A stretch of 64,000 nucleotides of DNA from Pseudomonas azadiae (GCF_019145355.1 NZ_JAHSTY010000001.1:3224001-3288000), one strand, 5' to 3'. Positions 9,568 to 18,189 are shown, numbered from the stretch's first letter. Numbers and translations: made by a program. The notes: generated by a model from the sequence alone, not told the origin.

Positions 9568-10938
9568 ATGGCCGGTATTGGCTTTGAACTGCGCAAGATC
9601 CTGTCGCGCGACTCGTACACCGCCACCCTGCATGCGTACGTCTATGCCGGGTTGATCAGCTCCGGGCCGTGGGTGCTGTCGATCATCAGCGTGATGCTGG
9701 TGGGTATCATCAGCCTCGGCTTGATGCTGCCCAATTCACTGGTCGGGCAGTTCCTGGTGACGGTGACGTACCTGATGGCCAGCTCGTTGATCCTGACGGG
9801 CGGCCTGCAACTGTTCTTCACCCGCTTCGTGTCCGACCAGCTGTTCCAGCGCAACTACGAGCAGATCCTGCCCAACCTGTTGGGCATATTGCTGCTGGTC
9901 ACCATTGGCGCCGGCGTGCTGGGGATCATCCTGCTCGCGGTGCTGTTCGATCAGCCACTGATCTACCGCGTGCTGGTGCTCTCCAACTTCGTGGTGCTGT
10001 GCAACCTGTGGCTGGTGATCATCTTCCTGTCGGGGATGAAAAAATATAACCGCATCCTCCTGGTGATGCTGGTGGGCTACTCGCTGATGGTCGCCAGCGC
10101 CTACCTCTTGAGCTTCCTGCACATGCCCGGCCTGCTGCTGGCGCTGCTGATCGGGCACAGCACGCTGCTGTTCCTGTACCTCTACGACATCCTGCGCGAA
10201 TACCGCGCCGAGAAGCTCATCGCGTTTGACTTCCTCGACCGTCGCAACGTGTTCCTGAGCCTGCTGGTCACCGGGTTCTTCTACAACTTCGGCATCTGGG
10301 TCGACAAAATCCTGTTCTGGTTCAACCCGGCCACCTCCAACAGCGTCATCGGCCCGCTGCGCGCGTCGATTCTGTACGACATGCCGATCTTCATCGCCTA
10401 CCTCGCGATCATCCCCGGCATGGCCGTGTTCCTGGTGCGCATCGAAACCGACTTCGCCGAATGGTACGACCGCCTCTTCCGCGCCATCCGCGATGGCGAA
10501 ACCCTGCAGCACATCGGCTCGCTGAAAACCGAAATGACCCTGTCCATCCGACAGGGCCTGCTCGAAATTTGCAAAGTCCAGGGCCTCACCGTGGTGCTGC
10601 TGTTCCTCTTCGCACCCCGCCTGCTGGACTGGCTGGGCATCTCCAGCTACTACCTGCCGCTGTTCTACATCGACTTGATCGGCGTGAGCATCCAGGTCGT
10701 GTTCATGGCCCTGCTCAACGTGTTTTTCTACCTCGACAAGCGCCGTGTGGTGTTGGAACTGTGCGTGTTGTTTGCCGTGCTCAACGCCGGGCTGACGTTG
10801 CTCAGCATGCACCTGGGGCCTAGCTTCTTTGGGTATGGGTTTACGTTGTCGTTGTTGGTGTGCGTATTGCTGGGGCTGGCGCGCTTGTCGACGGCGCTGG
10901 AGGATTTGGAGTACGAGACGTTTATGTTGTCGCGTTGA
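9568..10938 (+). CDS. pelG: PelG, polytopic inner-membrane protein of the Pel synthase complex
   Basis: 456 residues, hydrophobic throughout, with roughly twelve predicted membrane segments and the starting motif MAGIGFELRKIL that I associate with PelG. It is related to the polysaccharide transporter/flippase superfamily and is needed, with PelD, PelE and PelF, for Pel synthesis and passage across the inner membrane. The ATG follows the pelF stop TAA with no gap, and GGAGAACAGCTAA upstream supplies a ribosome-binding site. It is the last gene of the operon: a strong terminator hairpin starts 19 bases after its stop. Confidence 0.94.
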   Translation: MAGIGFELRKILSRDSYTATLHAYVYAGLISSGPWVLSIISVMLVGIISLGLMLPNSLVGQFLVTVTYLMASSLILTGGLQLFFTRFVSDQLFQRNYEQILPNLLGILLLVTIGAGVLGIILLAVLFDQPLIYRVLVLSNFVVLCNLWLVIIFLSGMKKYNRILLVMLVGYSLMVASAYLLSFLHMPGLLLALLIGHSTLLFLYLYDILREYRAEKLIAFDFLDRRNVFLSLLVTGFFYNFGIWVDKILFWFNPATSNSVIGPLRASILYDMPIFIAYLAIIPGMAVFLVRIETDFAEWYDRLFRAIRDGETLQHIGSLKTEMTLSIRQGLLEICKVQGLTVVLLFLFAPRLLDWLGISSYYLPLFYIDLIGVSIQVVFMALLNVFFYLDKRRVVLELCVLFAVLNAGLTLLSMHLGPSFFGYGFTLSLLVCVLLGLARLSTALEDLEYETFMLSR

Positions 10939-10956
10939 TTGGGGTTTTTGACGTGT

Positions 10957-10997
10957 AAAAAAAGGCACTTGTCGGTTGGCGGCAAGTGCCTTTTTTT
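10957..10997 (+). terminator. Rho-independent terminator of the pel operon
   Basis: A perfect 15-base inverted repeat (10957-10971 with 10983-10997), core GGCACTTG/CAAGTGCC, closes an 11-base loop. The stem has an A-tract on the left and a run of seven T on the right, so it can terminate in both directions. It lies directly after pelG. Confidence 0.9.
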
Positions 10998-11041
10998 GTG
11001 GCTGCTGGACGGGGTTAGACGGCGATTTTCGATGAGTCCAG

Positions 11042-11066
11042 ACCTACTGACTTGTAATCGGTAGGT
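11042..11066. other. Hairpin resembling a tRNA-Thr(TGT) anticodon arm
   Basis: ACCTACTGA (11042-11050) pairs with TCGGTAGGT (11058-11066) around the loop CTTGTAA, one G-T wobble. Bases 11046-11066 match the anticodon arm and following bases of the tRNA-Thr gene at 20317-20392 in 20 of 21 positions, in opposite orientation to that gene. There is no acceptor, D or T arm, so it is not a tRNA. It may be a leftover of a recombination event or chance. Confidence 0.4.
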
Positions 11067-11097
11067 GGGCTACATGGAAGCTTCTGCGTATCAACGA

Positions 11098-11388
11098 TCA
11101 CCAATCCTCACGACGCTCCGAATGTCGATGAAGAATACGGAAGACCATCACGCGGTCACCTTGCAAGCTGTACGTCGCGCGATAGGGGTATGTGGTGATG
11201 ACCAGCTCCCGGCAGTCGGGGCTTGCAGACACTTTCCCTGCATTAGGAAAACGTTCCAACATCTCCAGGCAGCCAAGAATGTGGAAGACAGCTGCTTCCC
11301 CTAATTCGGGTCCTGCCAGTCCATCGTAATGCTCGTAAATTCCATCCAGGTCACTTTCCGCCTTGCTGCTTAACGCGATCTTCGGCAC
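11098..11388 (-). CDS. RelE/ParE-family toxin
   Basis: A 96-residue basic protein starting MPKIALSSKAESDLDGIYEH, the usual opening of ParE/RelE-type toxins. It has the ending PYRATYSLQGDRVMVFRIL followed by H, which matches the conserved last strand of the family (YxxxYxxxxxxxxIxRIxH). Such toxins inhibit gyrase (ParE) or cleave mRNA on the ribosome (RelE); the sequence does not decide which. Translation starts at a GTG and overlaps the upstream antitoxin gene by 38 bases, so the pair is coupled. It lies outside the neighbouring tRNA-Thr island. Confidence 0.85.
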   Translation of the reverse strand: MPKIALSSKAESDLDGIYEHYDGLAGPELGEAAVFHILGCLEMLERFPNAGKVSASPDCRELVITTYPYRATYSLQGDRVMVFRILHRHSERREDW

Positions 11389-11617
11389 GTTTTACCCACT
11401 TAGCCTTTACGGCATCCAGATCAGTCACATTGCCGGCTTCAGCATCCCTGATGCCTTCCTGCACGGCCTTGAAATGCCAGGACTCATCAGCCACATAGCG
11501 GCTCAAAGCCCGCTGCAGGTGGTATTGACGATCCCGGTCGGTCGCGTGTGCCAACTGATCCAACTCGCTGGCAAGCTCAGGCTTTACTCGGAAAGACAGA
11601 ACGGGAGAGGCTGCCAT
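11351..11617 (-). CDS. Ribbon-helix-helix (CopG/ParD-type) antitoxin
   Basis: An 88-residue protein. The N-terminus SPVLSFRVKPELASELDQLA is a ribbon-helix-helix DNA-binding strand and helix, and the acidic/basic helical C-terminus would wrap the toxin. It should neutralise the ParE-like toxin encoded next and repress the shared promoter. Antitoxin first, toxin second, with overlap, is the standard arrangement of this family. A palindrome-containing region directly upstream of its ATG fits autoregulation. Confidence 0.85.
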   Translation of the reverse strand: MAASPVLSFRVKPELASELDQLAHATDRDRQYHLQRALSRYVADESWHFKAVQEGIRDAEAGNVTDLDAVKAKWVKRAEDRVKQQGGK

Positions 11618-11670
11618 AACGTATGCTCCATACTTTCTGTATACGCTGTGTACACGGTATGCAGACGTTA
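11617..11670 (-). promoter_or_regulatory. Candidate operator/promoter of the ParE/RHH toxin-antitoxin pair
   Basis: TAACGTATGC (11617-11626) and GCAGACGTTA (11661-11670) form an inverted repeat with one mismatch. Between them is the palindrome GTGTACAC (11648-11655) flanked by ATAC and GTAT. The site covers the antitoxin start, as autorepressed toxin-antitoxin operons usually show. Binding is inferred. Confidence 0.5.
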
Positions 11671-11754
11671 GGCTTCGGCCGCTGGCCGGTCAATAGCGGT
11701 TTGTCGGTTTGGGGAAGGGGAAGGATTTACAGGCGAGCGGCTGGTTGTATTAAT

Positions 11755-11823
11755 CCAGAAACAACAAAGCCCTCACTTTCTGCGAGGGCTTCGTTTTGTA
11801 TGGTGCGGCACCAGGAGTCGAAC
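11755..11823. repeat. Left direct repeat (att-like copy of the tRNA-Thr 3' end and terminator)
   Basis: 69 bases nearly identical to 20270-20340, in the same orientation, differing by two single-base gaps and one C/T change. It contains the terminator stem AAAGCCCTC/GAGGGCTT and the last ~27 bases of tRNA-Thr up to GAGTCGAAC, after which the sequences diverge. One missing base in the acceptor stem shows it is no longer under tRNA selection. This is what site-specific integration into a tRNA 3' end leaves at the far end of an island. Confidence 0.85.
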
Positions 11824-12008
11824 GATCTAATAAGCTATGAATTAGCTGATTAATACTCAAAGACCTGTGCGATTCTACCAGGTCCTCGTACGCCTGAGGA
11901 TCTTGCTCAATGTGACTGACGGCGAAGGGCCAGAGTTCACCCCCACAGTGACCGGTCATGTCTATGAGAGTTGGGCCATTGATGTGTCAACTGTAAACCA
12001 CATTAGAG

Positions 12009-14381
12009 TTAGAGTAGGTCCATGGTGGCCATGGAATCAGCCATGCGGTAGCCCATCGCTTTGTAACCCGCCTGGCGCTTATCCCACATTCTCATCAGCG
12101 CGACATTACCCGCGTCAACGAAGTCGATCACTCGCACGTCGGCCTTATCGGCATGTGATCGATGCAACCTACCTGCATATTGCTGAAGGATTCCCTTCCA
12201 TGAGATGGGCATTGCCAGCACCAGCGTGTCCAACGGCGGATGATCGAAGCCTTCACCTACTAGTTTTCCTGTTGCCAACAGCACTCGTGGAGCATCAGGG
12301 GGAAGCGACTCAAGCGCATGCATACGGGAAATCTGCTGTTTCTTAGGCACTCGCCCATGAAGCGTGAAAAGGTTATGCACGCGCTGCTTCAATTCTAATT
12401 CAAGGGCATCCACATGTTCCGTCCGCTCCGTTAACACTAGAATTTTTCTACCCTCGTTGTACGCCAGCTCAATCTCCGAGACGATTTTGGCTGTCCGCTC
12501 AGAGTCGTCGGCTAGACGCCGAAAAACGTCCTGAATCCCAAAGCCATCGGGGACCACTATAGGTTTGGGCAGCAATCGAGGCACGACAGAGAGGTCATGG
12601 GGCGCACTCGCTGGTCGAGCAGCAGTATGTCGGATCGGTCCGCACTGCATGAAAATAATGGGCTGCTGCCCATCTCGGCGCACTGGGGTTGCTGTGAGTC
12701 CCAGTACGTACCGCGCGGTAGCACTCCTCAGTAGTGCCCCGAATGACACTGCTGATAGGTGATGACACTCATCAACGATGATCTGGCCGTAATTTTTTAC
12801 CTGATCGCTGATCTCGCCTTTTCGCGATAACGACTGCATGACGGCAATGTCGATGATGCCTGTAAGCTTCGCTTTTCCGCCTCCAAAAGTACCAACGACA
12901 CCGTTCCCGACTCCCAAGAACGCCTGCAAGCGCTCTTGCCACTGCCTTAATAGTTCCGTCCGATGCACAAGCACCAACGTGTTAATGCCACGTGCGGCAA
13001 TCAATGCAGCAGCACTCACCGTTTTACCGAAAGCTGTCGGTGCGCAGAGGATACCGGTGTCATGACTTAGCATTGCGCTGACAGCAGCCTCTTGGTCAGA
13101 ACGCAGGGTCCCGAGAAAGCTCACGTCGATGGGGTCGCCCGCGAAGCGTTCGTCTTTAAGAATAGAGGCAACCCCGTTTTCCTCTAAAAGCTCCAGCGAA
13201 GCATCCAAACAGCCACGTGGTAACGCGATATGTTTGGGGAAGTTCTGGGCACAGCCGATAATCCTTGGCTTGTTCCACACTGACATGCGCATGGCCTGAG
13301 CTTTGTAGAACTCAGGATTTTGAAAGGCAGCGAGCCGGACAAGCTGGTTTGCCAATGGCTGTGGCAATTCCGACTTTTCAAAGTAAATTAAGTTAGCCAG
13401 CGTGATGTTGACAGCAGCAGGCAACGGGCATGTCAATTTACGTGATCTCGATTCACGATCTTTCCAAGGTTCTGCATCACCTTCGTCATCGACATAGGCG
13501 ACCCCTAGAGGGTCCCGATTACCCATCGCCTGGATAATAACGGGCTGGATATCTTCTGGACTCATGCGCTGAATCGATGCCAGGAAGGCCCATTGATCAG
13601 GATGAGGCTCAAGCGAGTCGTCTACAAAAACGCTATTGTTTTGGGCCCTGGCCCGCTTTTGCAAAGGGAGCGCGATGAGATTTCCAAAGCCGCCTTTGGG
13701 CATATAGTCCTGGTTTGGAAACAGTCGATCATAGGAGCTGAGCGCCAACTGGCGGGTGCGCTCACAGGCATGACTGATGATTGCAGCACCGAGGCGGCGC
13801 GCATCGCAGGCAGGAACATTACGCTCAAAGAAAATCCAGCCATGAGCCCCTTGGCCTGAGCGCGATATTTCCAGCGCCACCGGGACGTTCAGTTCATGGC
13901 ATGACTGCACAAAAGCTTTGGAATCATCACGCCATTCGGCCTCATCGAAGTCGACTGCCAAAAAATAACAAGTGTCATCAGAGAGTAGGGGGTAGATACC
14001 AACGGCCACTTCGCCCGCCAGATGGCGATAGACCACCTCATCGGTCAGCGGAAGCAGCTGGCGGTTACCGCAGTCGCCACATTTAATTCGGGGCTTCTCA
14101 CAAACGCCAGGCCTCCATTCGTTTGCGCAAGCGGGTGCGTATCCTGATTTGCCTGCCTTGCTTTCCCAGCGGATGGGATAAACGTCCGTCCTACCACGAA
14201 ACAAGCTTCGGAATAGGGCAAGCTTTCCATCAGTATCAAGTTGCTGTGATTGTTCTGCTTGGACAATCGCTATCTTGACTGGCTCAGCAGGCGGGCGCCA
14301 TTCGATGCCATGAGCATCCAGCAAGGCAACCAATCTTGCATTCTCAGCCCTTAGCTTCGCCACCAGACTAGTGTCTATCAC
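12009..14381 (-). CDS. TOTE-type AEP primase fused to superfamily 2 helicase
   Basis: A 790-residue protein beginning at GTG. A short coiled coil (1-25) precedes a primase-like domain at about 45-290. This has a Cys cluster (C94, C101, C104), the DxD pair in AVDFDE (D144, D146), SGQGAHGW with H180, and the conserved GNLIALP. A superfamily 2 helicase follows: Walker A APTAFGKT (447-454), DECH box (537-540), motif III LTATPVRRD, and motif VI QQYAGRLHRSH. This architecture is the one named for TOTE conflict systems, which are predicted to act on nucleic acid of invaders; biochemical function here is inference. It stands alone on its strand in the tRNA-Thr island. Confidence 0.8.
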   Translation of the reverse strand: MIDTSLVAKLRAENARLVALLDAHGIEWRPPAEPVKIAIVQAEQSQQLDTDGKLALFRSLFRGRTDVYPIRWESKAGKSGYAPACANEWRPGVCEKPRIKCGDCGNRQLLPLTDEVVYRHLAGEVAVGIYPLLSDDTCYFLAVDFDEAEWRDDSKAFVQSCHELNVPVALEISRSGQGAHGWIFFERNVPACDARRLGAAIISHACERTRQLALSSYDRLFPNQDYMPKGGFGNLIALPLQKRARAQNNSVFVDDSLEPHPDQWAFLASIQRMSPEDIQPVIIQAMGNRDPLGVAYVDDEGDAEPWKDRESRSRKLTCPLPAAVNITLANLIYFEKSELPQPLANQLVRLAAFQNPEFYKAQAMRMSVWNKPRIIGCAQNFPKHIALPRGCLDASLELLEENGVASILKDERFAGDPIDVSFLGTLRSDQEAAVSAMLSHDTGILCAPTAFGKTVSAAALIAARGINTLVLVHRTELLRQWQERLQAFLGVGNGVVGTFGGGKAKLTGIIDIAVMQSLSRKGEISDQVKNYGQIIVDECHHLSAVSFGALLRSATARYVLGLTATPVRRDGQQPIIFMQCGPIRHTAARPASAPHDLSVVPRLLPKPIVVPDGFGIQDVFRRLADDSERTAKIVSEIELAYNEGRKILVLTERTEHVDALELELKQRVHNLFTLHGRVPKKQQISRMHALESLPPDAPRVLLATGKLVGEGFDHPPLDTLVLAMPISWKGILQQYAGRLHRSHADKADVRVIDFVDAGNVALMRMWDKRQAGYKAMGYRMADSMATMDLL

Positions 14382-14800
14382 CGCCTTCAGCCTCTACGTC
14401 TCAGGTGAAGCCTGTAGCCTCGAGCTACAACCCTCAGTCCATCAGTAAAACATAGAGATTATCAAACAACAGAGGTTAGGTTCAGGGGCTCAGGAGGTCC
14501 GCCCTAATTCCAATCAAATTGTTGGCTGGATCAATCTGCCAGTTAGGGATACAGAGCGCGCAGTTGCTGGCATTCGGCTAACGTTGAAAATTCCAGGATT
14601 TTCCTAGGCGCAGAGTGATCAGGCTTGGGAAAAACTGGGTTAGGTCACGATTTTCGGTACTTAATTGAAAATGAAAAACGGGACGGATTTATTTTTTAAT
14701 CAAAAAAAGTGTATTCCCTTACTAGTGCTAGGGTTGATGCAGTATTTCTAACCCGGTAACGCTGCTGTATCAGGCCAACACTCCCTCAAGGAAACCTGTA
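14382..14800. other. Intergenic region between divergent TOTE and BRCT genes
   Basis: No gene is visible. The stretch separates two divergent genes, so it should contain both promoters. An AT-rich part around 14660-14720 (poly-A/T runs in AAATGAAAAACGGG and TTATTTTTTAATC) is the likeliest promoter zone, but no unambiguous -35/-10 pair can be assigned. Confidence 0.4.
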
Positions 14801-15442
14801 ATGGACCTACACAACGAGTTCGAGAGCAGCAAATTTTTCCATCGTGCCCGCATAGATCGACGTGCCGCCGATGCCTTGGTGGGGTTGGCCGCAGGGATTA
14901 TTGCGGACGGTGTAGTGAATATCGCGGAGGCGGTTTTTCTAAAGCAATGGCTAGAGAGCAATCTCACGCATCTGAACGATCCGGTGATCAATCTGCTGTA
15001 TTCGCGGTTGGCGCGCATGCTTCAGGACGATGCTCTGGATAAGGACGAGTCCCTGGAACTGCTTGATATTCTGCGTGGTTTTTCTGGAATGAGTATTGAA
15101 AAACCGAAAGATGGTGGTGCTGTTGCGGTCGCTCCTACGGACCTCCCCTTCAATCTTCCAGTTCCTGATCTGGTGTGGGATGGCCGGATGTTTGTGTTTA
15201 CGGGGGTCATGGCCTTTGGGCCTCGCAAGGATTGTCAGGCGTTGGTCGAGGAACGTGGTGGCTTGATTGGTGGTGGCGTGAGTAAAAAGGTGCATTACTT
15301 AGTGGTTGGCAGCGTGGGTAATGAGCAGTGGCGACACAGTACCTATGGAACGAAAATCATGAAGGCGGTGGAGCTACGTGAGGCGGGGGCTTCGATTGCC
15401 ATTGTGGGTGAGGATCATTGGCAAAGGATGCTGTTTGGTTAA
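14801..15442 (+). CDS. BRCT-domain protein with TerB-like N-terminal helices
   Basis: 213 residues. Residues ~124-210 are a BRCT domain of the DNA-ligase kind: FVFTGVMAFGPRKDCQALVE, then ERGG, VSKKVHYLVVG, W at 177 and the terminal EDHWQRM helix. Such domains bind DNA ends or phosphopeptides. Residues ~12-95 are helical with an acidic DEAVFL-like pattern (GIIADGVVNIAEAVFLKQW) reminiscent of TerB-like domains. No ligase catalytic domain is present. The ATG follows AAGGAA with good spacing. It is divergent from the TOTE gene; a role in island DNA transactions is inferred. Confidence 0.75.
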   Translation: MDLHNEFESSKFFHRARIDRRAADALVGLAAGIIADGVVNIAEAVFLKQWLESNLTHLNDPVINLLYSRLARMLQDDALDKDESLELLDILRGFSGMSIEKPKDGGAVAVAPTDLPFNLPVPDLVWDGRMFVFTGVMAFGPRKDCQALVEERGGLIGGGVSKKVHYLVVGSVGNEQWRHSTYGTKIMKAVELREAGASIAIVGEDHWQRMLFG

Positions 15443-15893
15443 GGCTGTTTCGTTCGTTTCTAAGAGAAGTGTCCCTTTGTCTTGGAAGGCAGGCCGTCGT
15501 TGGGTTTGGTGGTCTAGGGGCGCAAAGAGGGTCAGGCCCATGGTGGCTAGGTACCGAAGCTGACAAGTCTCTCTGTGGGTGCGAAAGCGGTGTGTCATGC
15601 GACAAACATGCTGACAGTACCGCGGCCTTCGCAGCCTCGCCGGGGCTCGACAGCTCCCGCATTTGATTGATTTACACCGATAGGATTCGATCAACTATGC
15701 ATGCCGCTACGAGAGCACGCTTCCTCGTCCCAGGCAGTGCAACACCGAATGTTGTGTAGATACCCATGCTCATGGGGGGCCTACCACTGATGAACAGACC
15801 CGCCCTAGCATAGCTGCATTCACAGTTGACTTCTTCGCAAGCTGCGCGCAATAGTTGTCCACGTTTTATGGAATGTGGACGGCTAGAGATTCT
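15443..15893. other. Non-coding stretch upstream of the HTH-NTase-PP2C operon
   Basis: Open frames here are short and look like nothing known. TGTGTAGATACCCATG at about 15756 resembles a segment of the REP cluster at 39793-39808 (TGTGTAGATACCTATG). CCACGTTTTATGGAATGTGG at 15859-15878 is a short palindrome just before the operon and could be an operator. No firm promoter can be named. Confidence 0.35.
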
Positions 15894-16655
15894 ATGGGTA
15901 TGAAGAGTCAAGATATTTTATTGATGTTTAAGATGGCTAGCCTTCATGCGCAGGAGGAAATGTCGCCGTCGAGCACTCAGACAATAGCTTGGGGAGGCCT
16001 GTCTCAGATCGATCTGCTTCCGAAAAACTTTATTCATAAGGATGGGATAACCCCGAATCCCCGGCCTCCTGAGCTGTGGCGCGACATCTCCGCCACTATC
16101 AGGGGCATTGTTGATGCGGAATCATTCGAATGGGAGGGGTGGGAAATCGATGATGTGGTCGCTCCTGATGGGGCGCTAGAGAATTGGGCAGACCGGTACA
16201 CCCTGAGAGCGTTATCGGCCTCGTTAGGTATCAGCAAAAGCGAGATCTCAAACTCAATGGTCCGATGCCGAGAGTCAGGGTTGCTGACGAATGACTATGA
16301 GACTGCCCTGCCCAAGGTAAATCGCTTGGCACTGTTAAAAATCACCGAGCATGCGCTCAAATATTTCTTCCCCGTCAAGCCTGGAGCGCTGGTAAGAGGG
16401 ATCCCAACTGGTTTTGCATCACCGGTGCTTTCCAAGCACCTGAAAAGCGGTGGTAGCACCATTCACGTGTGGCCGGATCCTCAGGGTTCTGAGCGAGGAC
16501 AATCTGTAGAGCCGCTCTACAAAACAGTTGCTGAAGCGGTAAAGCTCGATCGTACTCTCTACCACTTTTTAGCGCTCGCTGACTCCATCAGGCTGGGTGG
16601 GCCACGCGAAACCAGTGTTGCAATTAAACTTCTGAAGGAAGGAATGGGCCTATGA
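15894..16655 (+). CDS. Winged-helix DNA-binding protein, first gene of a three-gene operon
   Basis: 253 residues from the ATG at 15894 (AGAG five bases upstream); an ATG at 15900 giving MKSQDILLMFKM is the alternative and is the conserved-looking start. The centre has a winged helix-turn-helix, YTLRALSASLGISKSEISNS, like the MarR group. The C-terminal half has FFPVKPGALVRGIPTGFASP and HVWPDPQGSERGQ, stretches I associate with regulators paired with nucleotidyltransferases. The stop overlaps the next start by 4 bases, so it may act as the antitoxin or repressor of the nucleotidyltransferase, as AbiEi does for AbiEii. That role is inferred. Confidence 0.65.
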   Translation: MGMKSQDILLMFKMASLHAQEEMSPSSTQTIAWGGLSQIDLLPKNFIHKDGITPNPRPPELWRDISATIRGIVDAESFEWEGWEIDDVVAPDGALENWADRYTLRALSASLGISKSEISNSMVRCRESGLLTNDYETALPKVNRLALLKITEHALKYFFPVKPGALVRGIPTGFASPVLSKHLKSGGSTIHVWPDPQGSERGQSVEPLYKTVAEAVKLDRTLYHFLALADSIRLGGPRETSVAIKLLKEGMGL

Positions 16656-17356
16656 GCGTTGCATCCGATCACAACTATGGGATGTTGAGCGCCGTAGCGG
16701 AAGGCTTGGGCGAAGAGCTTCTAAAGGAAGTCGCTTTCGTGGGTGGCTCGACGACATGGCTTCTTTGCACGGACGACATTGTTCTGGACGACATTCGCAG
16801 CACAGATGATGTTGATCTTGTTATCGAGCTTGGCGGTATTGCAGACTGGCAGAAACTTACAGAGCGTTTGGCTGCTCAGGGCTTCAAGATTACAGCCGAG
16901 CACAGTGATGTAACTTGTAGGTTCAAATTCAACGATGTCATTGTGGACGTAATGCCGTCGGTCAAGGAGGTGCTCGGTTATGAGAACCGCTGGTTCGTGG
17001 ATGGTCTAGCGAACGCAGACATCATCACACTCCCCAGCGGGATCGCGATAAAAATTTTCAAGCCGACGTATTTTGTCGCTACAAAGCTTGAGGCATTCAA
17101 AGGTCGCGGGGAGGGCGATGCTTTCCATAAAGATGTCGAGGATATCGTTCTTATCGTAGACGGTAGGGCGAGCCTCCTAGATGAGGTTGAGCAGGCTGAT
17201 CAAGAACTACGGACGTATATCGCGGATGGCATCGCCGGAATCCTTACCCTTACCTCGTTCGAATACGTCATAGAAAGTTCTCACTCGGTGAGCGCGAACC
17301 CTGGTCGAGGTAAGCTGATTTATGAGCGTCTGAAACAATTGAGCAGCGTCAAATGA
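16652..17356 (+). CDS. MNT-fold nucleotidyltransferase, AbiEii-like
   Basis: 234 residues. FVGGSTTWLL (G31, G32, S33, T34) and RSTDDVDLVIEL with D53xD55 are the nucleotide-binding and metal-binding motifs of the DNA polymerase beta-like nucleotidyltransferase fold. A later VIVDVMPS supplies the third acidic strand. IKIFKPTYFVATKLEAFKGR fits the helical part of AbiEii/type IV toxin-like members. These enzymes add nucleotides to tRNA or protein targets. It overlaps the HTH gene before and the phosphatase after by 4 bases each (ATGA). The specific substrate cannot be told. Confidence 0.75.
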   Translation: MSVASDHNYGMLSAVAEGLGEELLKEVAFVGGSTTWLLCTDDIVLDDIRSTDDVDLVIELGGIADWQKLTERLAAQGFKITAEHSDVTCRFKFNDVIVDVMPSVKEVLGYENRWFVDGLANADIITLPSGIAIKIFKPTYFVATKLEAFKGRGEGDAFHKDVEDIVLIVDGRASLLDEVEQADQELRTYIADGIAGILTLTSFEYVIESSHSVSANPGRGKLIYERLKQLSSVK

Positions 17357-18033
17357 TCTACTCAGCCAACTCTGTGAAGGGGCAGGCCAGAGAAGAGAAT
17401 AGCGATTGTGTAGGCGCTTTATTTGATGGGGTTCGCGGTATCTTCATTATAGTCGATGGCACGTCCAAGCCAGGCAGCGCGCGATTGGCACAAGCATTGA
17501 TTGACCAGATATTCATTGGCTATCAAGCGAGAGTCGGCAATGGTTGTTCTGATTCGTGCTGTGAACAGGTCGAATCGTTGCTCAGGGACGTCCTGCACGA
17601 TACGCACACCTCAGTCTTCGCAAGGGACCTCACGGGATCTGCTAGTTACCTAGTCGCAGTTGTTACCTGCGGATTTATGACAATTGCTTATGAGGGCGAC
17701 TGCTGCGCTGGAGTTGTAATGTCCGACGGGCCCATCGGTTGGCTCACAGCGCCTCACTGCCTTGCTAACTGGAGGCGAGATCGCGAACACAGACAACTGG
17801 CAATGGACCTAGGTCGACACCAAATAAGCAGGAGTTTCAAAGTAAGACGAAAACCGGACCCAGAGATATTTACCAAGGAAATCTTCGGAGGGGAAACGTT
17901 AGTCTTTGCAACCGACGGCTTCTGGGCTGATTTGAGCGATGCGAACCAAGCCCAGCTACTTGATGCCGAGCCAGTCGCAGCACCTTGCGCTGATGATGAC
18001 GTAAGCTGGATAGTTGTGCGGATCCCTAGCTGA
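17353..18033 (+). CDS. PP2C-like serine/threonine phosphatase domain protein
   Basis: 226 residues that follow the PP2C motif order: REENSD (metal Asp D18), IIVDG (D35, G36), GSASYLVAVV, YEGDCCAG, VFATDGFW (D188, G189) and the final DDDVSWIVVRI (D214-D216). GSAS replaces the more usual GSTA/GTT and the protein is shorter than stand-alone PP2C enzymes, but the metal-binding acids appear kept. No transmembrane segment is seen. It is translationally coupled to the nucleotidyltransferase. A phosphatase in an HTH/nucleotidyltransferase operon is unusual; it may sense or reverse a modification, which is inference. Confidence 0.7.
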   Translation: MIYSANSVKGQAREENSDCVGALFDGVRGIFIIVDGTSKPGSARLAQALIDQIFIGYQARVGNGCSDSCCEQVESLLRDVLHDTHTSVFARDLTGSASYLVAVVTCGFMTIAYEGDCCAGVVMSDGPIGWLTAPHCLANWRRDREHRQLAMDLGRHQISRSFKVRRKPDPEIFTKEIFGGETLVFATDGFWADLSDANQAQLLDAEPVAAPCADDDVSWIVVRIPS

Positions 18034-18189
18034 CCGAATAACTCTCCAGAAGCAGTAGTACCCAGCCGTCAGCAAATAGCTGATTCCGATAGGTGCACGG
18101 ACATGAATATTTCTCCTTGTTTGCTTCCGCCTCGCAAGACAGGGAGTGGCGTACAACGGCGAAATTTAATTAGACGAAAGGGAATTCCT

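Noticed and set aside
11750..11959. Possible minus-strand gene (69 residues) at the left att repeat
   Set aside because: Its last third merely reads through the tRNA-Thr 3' end and terminator copy; the first part is not recognised. It could be the tail of a lost gene, but support is too weak to list.
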